A stretch of DNA of 64,000 nucleotides from Tritrichomonas foetus (lineage: Eukaryota; Parabasalia; Tritrichomonadida; Tritrichomonadidae): assembly GCA_001839685.1 (NCBI GenBank), contig MLAK01000001.1, forward strand, positions 287,433 through 351,432. Reading direction: 5' to 3'. Shown in pieces: positions 57,701-64,000 of the stretch (position 1 is its first letter; every line of letters begins with the position of its first letter). The notes under the pieces were generated by a model that was not told the DNA's origin, made no database searches, and was given only the letters and a program-made list of their open reading frames with translations. The translations under genes and the position numbers were made by a program.

Positions 57701-60700
57701 CCATTCATTCACCAAGAATTGAAGATGAAAATGAACTTCTTTCTCAAAACGAAGAATTACCAAATCTCGATCAAACATCAACAGAACAAAGAGCAACAAA
57801 TGAAAACCTTTGTGCTGCAATGTCATCAATTGTTTTATATTCTGGCCAAGATACAAAAGATGACGATGAAGACGAAGTTGACGATTTTGACAACATTTCT
57901 AAATCTGAACCATTTGAAAAAGCTCCATCTTCAAACAAATTCAACAGAAATACAGCTAAATTCAACGATTCAGATTCCCAAATCGAAAATGATTCCGAAT
58001 CATCATCATTCAAGTTAACTGAAGGCGATGATTCAAAATCAAGATCATTCAAGAAATCGCCAAACCAATCACTGGACAGCAACAAGATCGACTCATCTTC
58101 ATCTGCAGCTGAAATGGTTCTTGATGTAAGTGAATCAGGTAGTGAGAAGATTGGTGAATCATCATCATCCTCAGCATCTAAGAAGTCGCGTTCTGCTTCA
58201 TTGTCAGAAAAGAGCAGCATACATTCATCATCACACAAATCTGAATCAGATAAACTCAGCAAAAAATCAGAATCCGAAAAAATCTCTAAATCTGAATCAG
58301 AAAAGATCTCTAAGTCCGAATCCGATAAACATAGCAAGAAATGTGAATCTGGAAAAGGACAACAATTGGAAAATAGTAGTATTGTTTCAAGCTCATCATT
58401 TGTTGAATTACATCCAAACAATGATGAGCACAAACATTTATCTTCATCAAGCCATAAGAAGGATAAATTAAGTTCATCTTCTGGATTAGCTAGTCCAAAG
58501 AAGGAATCATCTAAGCTTTCTTCATCTTCACATAAAGGCAAACAAATGTCAAGTTCTTCATCACCAAAGTCTGGTGGAAATTCAGTAAGTGATTTCACTG
58601 AATACTTCTCCAACCTTGACAGCGAAGAAATGATCCACAGAGGCATGCAACAAAGCAAGTTCACTCAAAGAACAAAGAGTCTTGCCTCATCCGATAAAAT
58701 CGATTCAACAACTACTAGTGAGGCTTCTAAATACTCTTCATCAAGTAGCAAAGCATCATCAAAGAAAGGAAGCTCGAATCATGCATCTGAAGCACATGAA
58801 AGCAGTAGCCTTATTCAAGACTCAAAGTTATCAGCAAGCTCATCACATAAATCATCATCAAAGAAGAATTATCTTTCAGAAGAAAATGAACAAGTTGAGT
58901 CCTCCAATCATTCATTAGATAATTCACTTCAAATCTTATCAGATCATTCTTCATCTGAGCACTCTTCATCTAAACATTCTTCAAGCCACGCTAACCAAGC
59001 ATCAGATCACTCATCAAGCAAATCATCTGGTAAAGCATCTTCGAAGCATTCATCGGCTCACGCGTTGGAACCAGAATCTGATTCATTTGATCATCTTTCA
59101 TCTCACCGCTCCGAGAAAGCACCATCTCAACATTCTGAAAAAGTTTTATCACAACATTCTGAGAAACTTTCTTCCCAAAGCTCAGATAAACCCTTATCAC
59201 ATCACTCTTCTGGAAAAGGTGGAAAATCATCATCATCAAAGCCAGAATCAATTCTTAAGTCATCAAGCCACACTGGTTCATCAACTTTTGCTGAAACCAC
59301 TTCCGAATCATCTTTAGTATTCACACAAAAGAGAGGAGTAAGATTTGCACCATCTGAAGATTCAAGCCTTGTTAATGACTTTCCGGGTGATTCATTCCAT
59401 TCCAAAGAATCTGAAGAAGCCATGCTTACACCAGATGAGCAGCTTGTATTCTTAGATGAAAAGCGTCCAGTCATTGATCCAAAGGAACAACCGGTTTTCC
59501 CAATGAAATCAGACAAAAGTGATGAAGAAAACCGTGTTGCCGATCAACTTCGAGAATTAAAGATGACTTCATCTTCAAGCAAAAAGAGTAAATCTTCATC
59601 AAAGAAGTCTAGTACTAAGAATATTGAATCAGAATCATCTTCACTTTCTCACAGCCCGCCAATCAATGAAGATGACGAAGAAAATGAAATCGTTTTGAAT
59701 GCTCCATCACATTCAAGCGATCATCCACCTTCAAGATCTACTTCAGAATCAGGATCAGGATCAAGAAAGAGCTCAGCCAAGCACAGTAGTTCTATTAAAG
59801 AACCAAATTCATTATCAAGCAAAGCTTCAAAATCTACAACACGTTCATACAAATCCGATTCAAGTGTACCACAAACTCAACCACGCGGTGGAATTAGATC
59901 AGGAAGCTCTAGTATCATTGGTGACTTCCCAGGAGATTCTTTCCATTCACGCGAATCAGAAATTTTGATGCTCGAAGAAGGTGAAGAAGAAGAGTCCATT
60001 GATTATGAGAAACCGGTTATTGATCCAAAAGATCAGCCTGTTTTCCCAATGAAAGAAGAATTGAGTGATGAAGATAAGGTCACTAAGCAACTTAAAGGAC
60101 TTAAGATGACAAACAGCTCATCAAAATCACTTAATGAAGATGTTTCATCATCAAGCAAGAAATCAGCTTCTTCAAAACACAGTAAAAAGTCGGTTTCTTC
60201 ACACTCATCAAAGAAAAGTGTATCCAAAACATTAGAAATCCCAGAAGAAGAATTAGAAGAAAACGCAGATGAAGAAGATCTTGTTGACAATATCAACTCT
60301 TCTTCATCATCAAAGAAGAGCACATCAAGTAAGAATTCAACCTCATCTGCTTATGCATCTACCAATAAACGTGGAATCAACATTGTTTCTTCTGAATCTG
60401 ACATTCTCAACGATTTCCCAGGTGACACATTTTCAAGTGCTGTAGTTCCAAACGACAATGATAACTCTGAAGAAATGGTCCTTGAGCCAGACACTGATAT
60501 CATTGTTTACAAAGACCAACCAGTCATTGATCCAAAAGACCAACCAGTCTTTCCAATGAAAGAAGATCATGAAATGTCTGATAAACTTCGTAACTGTAAA
60601 GTTTCAAACAGTTCATCTAAAGACCCTGAGAATATTTCATCATCTTCTTCTAAATCATCAAAGGCTTCATCTAAGGCCTCTTCTACAAAAGCATCCGTAA

Positions 60701-62187
60701 AATCATCATCAAAGGCATCTGCTAAATCATCAGCAAAAGTTTCTGAAAAGGAATCATTTTCATCAAAGGCATCGAAATCTTCATCAAAGAAGATCAGCGA
60801 CCAAGAAGAAGAAACTATTAAGGAAAAGAATATGAGCTCTTCATCATCATCTATTCTTGATGGACCACCAAAGAGCCCAGCAGGAAGTGTCAGTGGAAAA
60901 GGACTATTGAAAGAAGAAATTTCATCAATTTCTGACAGCAACCATCAATCATCAGCCTCTAAAAAGAGTCAATCAAGTAAAAAGAGCGGGAAAAGTGCTA
61001 AATCAAAATCGTCTAACTTAAAAGTTGATCTTGATGAACGTGGAGCAACAATTTCACAAGATCATGCAAATGATGAACCTGATTCTCATTCTTCCAGCAA
61101 GAAGAACAGAAAGAAGTTCGAAATGGGCAGTTCTGGAAGCGATCTTCGAAATTTTGAAGATGGAAGTTCAACAGAACGTGCATTTGAAGAAATCCAAAAG
61201 AAGAACCAGAAACACTCAAGGAATCATGGTGAATTCAATTCACAAGAGGAAATTCCACTAATTGTAAAATACAAGGATACAAATAGCCTAACAAATGAAG
61301 GCACTTCTTTAAATAGAAATAAAATAAATTTGAAACCAAGTGAATCATTATCAATCAATGTTGCTAATGATAAAAATCATAGTACCAGCAGTTCAGCATT
61401 ACAAAGTGATGCAAAATCCAATAAATCTTCAAAATCAAGTAAATCATCGAAATCGAACGCTTCAACCAAATCAGAAAAATCATCAAAATCAAATTCTTCG
61501 AATAAATCATCAAAATCCAACAAATCGAATAATAATAATGTTGAACAACCAATTCAAACAAGAGAATTAGAAGTAATCGAAAAACATGATGAAAACGAAA
61601 ACGCCTCATCTTCTGCAGTTGAACTCGAAGTTGACGCATCAAATGACAAAAAGATGAATTCTGCTTCATCACGATCATCTTCAAAATCCGCAAAATCAGA
61701 TAAATCAAATAAGTCCGTCAAATCCGAAAAATCTACAAAATCTGAAAAATCAACAACTTCCAAGAAATCTGAAAAAGATGAAGAAAAGAGCCTTTCTTCG
61801 GTTGCTTCTTCTTCTTCTTCAGTTAAGAGGAGCACAAGTTCTAAGAAAACAAGTTCTGCAGCAACAAGCTCAGCTATTTCATCAACAGTCATCAAAAATA
61901 TGAGTGAAAGTGATGGAACTATTGATATAAACGACTCTGAAGATCAACAACTCGTTGAAGTCGTCCGCGGAAAAGAAATCTCAAGAGAACCAATCAAAAG
62001 AGAAGCAGTTGTCCGCCACGACACCAGCGAGGAAAATTCACGTGAAAGCTTGCTTGAAATAATTGGTTCATCTTCATTCGAAAAGGAGTCAAAAGAGCCA
62101 ATGAAGAACTTGGGTGAAGACAAGAACAATACTTCGGGAAGTCTACAAGAGAAAATATCGCTTGACATGAGCAGCATTGAAGAGTGA
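54742..62187 (+). CDS. Giant Ser/Lys-rich disordered protein with thrice-repeated PGD/QPVFPMK module
   Basis: 2481 residues in one uninterrupted frame, ATG start. It is dominated by S, K, E and D, with runs such as SSSSKKSKSSSKKSS and a KHDKK-type basic block near residues 505-560, and is almost surely disordered and heavily phosphorylated. Less biased islands exist: TYIRVKRRKRCKKVDVGVQV (~430), and AFDTFRPSAYERRIDQSIQK (~715). A module occurs three times (about 1530-1615, 1715-1790 and 1875-1955): RG-x-x-x, then [DN]FPGD[ST]F, an acidic stretch, PVIDPK[ED]QPVFPMK, and L[RK]xxK[MV][TS]xSSSK. No signal peptide, membrane segment or known domain. Possible roles are nuclear or cytoskeletal scaffold. 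Myb-like palindrome 37 bp upstream; AATAAA about 25 nt after the stop. Confidence 0.75.
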   Translation: MQGANKTHAPLEINNSQMQEVNRQNPTLEIAQSSQAQDFNQETPALAISNVQSNSATNTPNAIYNCVITSIDGTPPTTPSKSNETAKPDLSLFTPKDDPSSPNKIKSFVVASEDSFSEDSEDQSKINKKRVKVSTPLQRMKKEQQDHPEKRHKHKHHQRGRRNSNSAKSDTAVLMNKNEQSKNLAISKDKKADTENESSSGKYNSSSYKSSASNKSNSSMKSASSKSSSKNSNAVIERNADIKSDKSESEKSHHSSSSKKSNNEKAETFTLKPKNYQGTYSTPSGEIPGSSSDDEPIEIKLNMKLKLESSSSASLHEDPVIQNRDANSLTLSSGHPDSADDVNVAGQLSEDNEKENIESDSESDSSSLSNDEKEDNENVNENEDEEYEDEDDEPKMMSSSSVQTVDENEGTSDANNEVEKPGTPAKTYIRVKRRKRCKKVDVGVQVKYIMVLKSPKGQEPVQTRSIDDIEEEKHHKKKHEKKSKSDKDMKHKNKKDTGKTKRRYDSDDEDDDKYRKKHDKKHDKKQEDKKKHDKKKHDKKKSKKETDDEIKQKKYDKKEQDKKSEKQSVKSDKVSAKSDKVSVKSDKPGSNPASKTPSVKPVEASKQEIESDVSMPPHKRPVLNNAQYIEKPKAQEPEEEEVIEETSDSSVKLPPKSEPVRLLQSPLKARRAGAPLIQEDELETINASPKRKVVERAAELSEESSTAFESAFDTFRPSAYERRIDQSIQKARLLQRMNSPKFTDKQKQEKGIILKAEVDKSDKSVQLSSQSNELNEESFDSFASFEERLHLVGTPKEDREQVLSRNVKVDLHDDVTPRKVDVDKSSNKSASSNRIRLMTPKDALKASKSSSSSSVHKLQELSESDSELDSEPPKIKDGAIIRNDDSDVVIQLTPESLDSNKLSEDSEPEAVQGQLSEDEEDEKPKKRELKVKVNKESFKQVTKKEPVKDSKVVPKKDSKKKGKAKKNGDASSSATMTDQFSESSLSSIHSPRIEDENELLSQNEELPNLDQTSTEQRATNENLCAAMSSIVLYSGQDTKDDDEDEVDDFDNISKSEPFEKAPSSNKFNRNTAKFNDSDSQIENDSESSSFKLTEGDDSKSRSFKKSPNQSLDSNKIDSSSSAAEMVLDVSESGSEKIGESSSSSASKKSRSASLSEKSSIHSSSHKSESDKLSKKSESEKISKSESEKISKSESDKHSKKCESGKGQQLENSSIVSSSSFVELHPNNDEHKHLSSSSHKKDKLSSSSGLASPKKESSKLSSSSHKGKQMSSSSSPKSGGNSVSDFTEYFSNLDSEEMIHRGMQQSKFTQRTKSLASSDKIDSTTTSEASKYSSSSSKASSKKGSSNHASEAHESSSLIQDSKLSASSSHKSSSKKNYLSEENEQVESSNHSLDNSLQILSDHSSSEHSSSKHSSSHANQASDHSSSKSSGKASSKHSSAHALEPESDSFDHLSSHRSEKAPSQHSEKVLSQHSEKLSSQSSDKPLSHHSSGKGGKSSSSKPESILKSSSHTGSSTFAETTSESSLVFTQKRGVRFAPSEDSSLVNDFPGDSFHSKESEEAMLTPDEQLVFLDEKRPVIDPKEQPVFPMKSDKSDEENRVADQLRELKMTSSSSKKSKSSSKKSSTKNIESESSSLSHSPPINEDDEENEIVLNAPSHSSDHPPSRSTSESGSGSRKSSAKHSSSIKEPNSLSSKASKSTTRSYKSDSSVPQTQPRGGIRSGSSSIIGDFPGDSFHSRESEILMLEEGEEEESIDYEKPVIDPKDQPVFPMKEELSDEDKVTKQLKGLKMTNSSSKSLNEDVSSSSKKSASSKHSKKSVSSHSSKKSVSKTLEIPEEELEENADEEDLVDNINSSSSSKKSTSSKNSTSSAYASTNKRGINIVSSESDILNDFPGDTFSSAVVPNDNDNSEEMVLEPDTDIIVYKDQPVIDPKDQPVFPMKEDHEMSDKLRNCKVSNSSSKDPENISSSSSKSSKASSKASSTKASVKSSSKASAKSSAKVSEKESFSSKASKSSSKKISDQEEETIKEKNMSSSSSSILDGPPKSPAGSVSGKGLLKEEISSISDSNHQSSASKKSQSSKKSGKSAKSKSSNLKVDLDERGATISQDHANDEPDSHSSSKKNRKKFEMGSSGSDLRNFEDGSSTERAFEEIQKKNQKHSRNHGEFNSQEEIPLIVKYKDTNSLTNEGTSLNRNKINLKPSESLSINVANDKNHSTSSSALQSDAKSNKSSKSSKSSKSNASTKSEKSSKSNSSNKSSKSNKSNNNNVEQPIQTRELEVIEKHDENENASSSAVELEVDASNDKKMNSASSRSSSKSAKSDKSNKSVKSEKSTKSEKSTTSKKSEKDEEKSLSSVASSSSSVKRSTSSKKTSSAATSSAISSTVIKNMSESDGTIDINDSEDQQLVEVVRGKEISREPIKREAVVRHDTSEENSRESLLEIIGSSSFEKESKEPMKNLGEDKNNTSGSLQEKISLDMSSIEE

Positions 62188-62842
62188 TTTTATGTAATTT
62201 ACAAAAAAATAATAAACATTGAATCTTCAGGATAATTTTATGTTATAATTTATTTTGTTTTTATTCTTACAGACAAATTCTTACCTAGCATTATGTTTTC
62301 TAGCGCCAAATAGATATTCAATATATTTGATGAACAATTGTTTTATTGGATTTATTTTTTGTGATAATTTTTTATATAGAATTTTCTAAATATGAATTTA
62401 AAGAAGGTAAACTTATCGATGCGAATGTTTTTGTGAAAATGTGAAATTTTAAACCAAACGTTTGTCAAAATTTCGCACTCTTCCATATCGTCAAAAATGA
62501 AATGGGTTCTACAAATAATATTAATTATCGAAAATACAACCTCATCATTTTATGACAAAATATTTCTTTCAGAGATGATATGTAGCAAAAAAAAAAAATC
62601 GTCAAAATTCTATACAAATTCATCATTTGCATTCAATTTTATTCAATTTCTTTTATATATTTCAAAGAAAAAGTTTTAAATTCATTTCAAACAACTCACC
62701 CAATTTTAAATATCTGAATATTTGCAAAATTCGTCTCTTATTTATCACAATTTTTTTGCGAATTTTGTTTTTGCCGTCTTAAAATTCAAATATGATGTTG
62801 AATTTTTGAGAGCTGCACGATTAAAATTCCAGGAAATTTCAA
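62188..62842. other. Intergenic, AT-rich
   Basis: 655 bp. Contains the palindrome CAAACGTTTG near 62456-62465 and a 60-residue frame from an ATG at 62497 that I do not support (A/T-driven composition). No RNA gene or repeat recognised. Confidence 0.5.
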
Positions 62843-64000
62843 ATGAACCAGACAGACCTCCTCTCCGTCATGGAGTTTTATAAAAGCGTTATTAAAACAG
62901 ACCTATCAGACTACGAAAACAATATCCGACAATTAACCCTCCCGATCGTTCCAACTCAAATTGTGATAAATTTATGCAATTCAATCGCCAAAATCTGCCA
63001 AACGGAACCGAACATTTTACACCTTTCTTCGAATTATATCGTAGTTGGAGACCTCCACGGCCATATTTTAGATCTCCTCAGAATATTCAAAAGATTCATG
63101 CTTCCACCTCAACAGAATTACATTTTCTTAGGTGATTTGGTCGACCGCGGCGAATTTTCTACAGAAGTCGTTATTTTGATATATATCCTAAAATCGCTAT
63201 TTCCGCGGAATGTTTACGTAATTCGCGGCAATCACGAATTCTCTCAAATTTGTCAACGCGGCGGTTTTTCCTGCGAGCTTTATTCGGTCTATCCGGATTC
63301 AAATGTCGAGGCGGCCTTTTTCAGGTCTTTCGCCTATCTTCCGCTTGGCGCAATTGTTGGAAATTCACAGATGAGCTACTTGCTCGTTCATGGCGGTATC
63401 GGGCCAAATGTTCATTCTCTGTCAGATATCGAATCCATTCAGAGGCCACTTACAGCGAGTGATGATGACATAGCGAATTCTATTCTTTGGTCTGATCCGA
63501 ATCCGCATATTACTGACTTTAAACCGTCAAGTCGCGGATCAGGATATTTTTATGGTAAAGATGCCCTTTCGAAATTTTTGGCAGATAACAACCTGAAGTT
63601 GTTGGTACGTGGTCACGAATGCGTTCAAAACGGAATTGAACGACAAATTGATGGAATGATTACCGTTTTTTCTGCGTCTTATTATTGCGGGATTTCTCCA
63701 AACAAAGCAGGGGTTCTTTTAATGAGAAATAATGGAAAAATTGAAGAGTTCATCATGCCACCACTGAAGTATTTAAAAAGAGATCAGGTTTGCTTTTTAG
63801 GAAACGAAAGTGATTATGCTTTTCGGGTTTCCCCTTCATTCAGCGCATCAATGACACCACCGAAAATGAAAAGAGAAGAAATTATTCCTAAAGTCACACT
63901 TCTACCAAATTTAGAGGCAAGGCCGCGTGGGCAAAGAATTCGATCATCATCTGAATTAAATATGACAACGGCTAGAAAAAAAGTATCATCAATGCACTGC
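62843..64000 (+). CDS. PPP-family Ser/Thr phosphatase, PP1-like (3' end cut by window edge)
   Basis: 386 codons from the ATG at 62843 (in TTTCAAATG) to the window end, still open. The catalytic core (~25-300) has the PPP signatures: VGDLHGH (~67-73), GDLVDRG (~97-103), IRGNHE (~127-132), VHGGIGP (~183-189), LWSDP and RGHE (~256-259). These supply the metal ligands and phosphate-binding arginines, so it should be active. The usual SAPNYC near the end of the core reads SASYYC. After the core comes a basic S/T-P tail (MTPPKMKREE ... RIRSSSELNMTTARKK), unlike plain PP1. Role: phosphoserine/threonine dephosphorylation; the tail may target or inhibit it. Subfamily is PP1-like by LWSDP and general similarity; PP2A/PP4 relatives are less likely. 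Confidence 0.88.
   Translation, partial: MNQTDLLSVMEFYKSVIKTDLSDYENNIRQLTLPIVPTQIVINLCNSIAKICQTEPNILHLSSNYIVVGDLHGHILDLLRIFKRFMLPPQQNYIFLGDLVDRGEFSTEVVILIYILKSLFPRNVYVIRGNHEFSQICQRGGFSCELYSVYPDSNVEAAFFRSFAYLPLGAIVGNSQMSYLLVHGGIGPNVHSLSDIESIQRPLTASDDDIANSILWSDPNPHITDFKPSSRGSGYFYGKDALSKFLADNNLKLLVRGHECVQNGIERQIDGMITVFSASYYCGISPNKAGVLLMRNNGKIEEFIMPPLKYLKRDQVCFLGNESDYAFRVSPSFSASMTPPKMKREEIIPKVTLLPNLEARPRGQRIRSSSELNMTTARKKVSSMHC

Noticed and set aside
55209..58664. Many antisense frames rich in Ser, Asp, Phe and Leu within the giant Ser-rich gene
   Set aside because: Shadows caused by TCA/TCT/GAA repeats read on the other strand.
62497..62679. 60-residue frame with ATG and hydrophobic N-terminus between the Ser-rich and PP1-like genes
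   Set aside because: Composition (I, K, F, S, N) is what AT-rich non-coding DNA gives by chance; no supporting context.

Overview
The window is nuclear DNA from a flagellated, AT-rich protist, most likely a parabasalid (trichomonad) such as a Tritrichomonas species. The reasons are as follows. Almost all genes are single uninterrupted reading frames, up to 7.4 kb long, using the standard genetic code. Intergenic gaps are AT-rich and range from about 0.2 to 3.5 kb. An initiator-like TCA, often within TTTCA, lies 0-21 nt before many start codons, as in Trichomonas. The gene content also fits: a pyruvate phosphate dikinase (PPDK) relative, a Pmp/beta-helix-like surface protein, CAP-domain and kelch proteins, and a CFAP36-type BART domain that implies a flagellum. 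The species is inferred; no ribosomal marker is present. There is no sign of bacterial operons, CRISPR arrays, insertion sequences or rRNA, and I recognised no tRNA.

Layout. 0-11 kb: a truncated BART-domain gene divergent from a PP2A B''-type (PPP2R3C-like) EF-hand subunit, a divergent eIF3a-like subunit, an eIF4A-like DEAD-box helicase with an RGG tail, a ubiquitin-receptor-like protein (UBL-UBA-UIM), and CAND1. 11-26 kb: a disordered protein, a Rho-GEF fused to a kelch propeller, a type I membrane protein of beta-helix type, a tandem-CAP protein without a signal peptide, a Cyc8/Ssn6-like TPR protein, a possible intron-bearing mini-gene, and a homeobox-like protein. 26-30 kb: a 3.5-kb gene-poor stretch. 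30-45 kb: a TRAP-alpha-like ER membrane protein, NOP10, a bromodomain protein, a purine-rich satellite, a MAP2K-like kinase, a long coiled-coil protein, a kelch protein, a MORN-repeat protein and VPS16. 45-64 kb: a possible split mini-gene, nicotinamidase, a PPDK-like protein that has lost key catalytic residues, two small orphan genes, a gene-poor stretch with a strong hairpin, a 2481-residue Ser/Lys-rich protein with a thrice-repeated module, and a PP1-like phosphatase cut by the window end.

The genes are housekeeping and regulatory functions on both strands with no operon logic. Functional themes are translation (eIF3a-like, eIF4A-like, NOP10), protein turnover (CAND1, UBL-UBA-UIM protein), signalling (PP2A B'', MAP2K, PP1-like, Rho-GEF), membrane traffic (VPS16, TRAP-alpha-like) and transcription (Cyc8-like, bromodomain, homeobox-like).

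The most noteworthy items are the apparent PPDK pseudoenzyme, a NOP10 that keeps a four-cysteine zinc site typical of archaea, the repeated module in the giant Ser-rich protein, two candidate spliced mini-genes, start codons embedded in initiator-like TCATG, and palindromic Myb-like sites near promoters. Several start codons were placed at the first ATG in frame even where the open frame extends further upstream through TTG codons.
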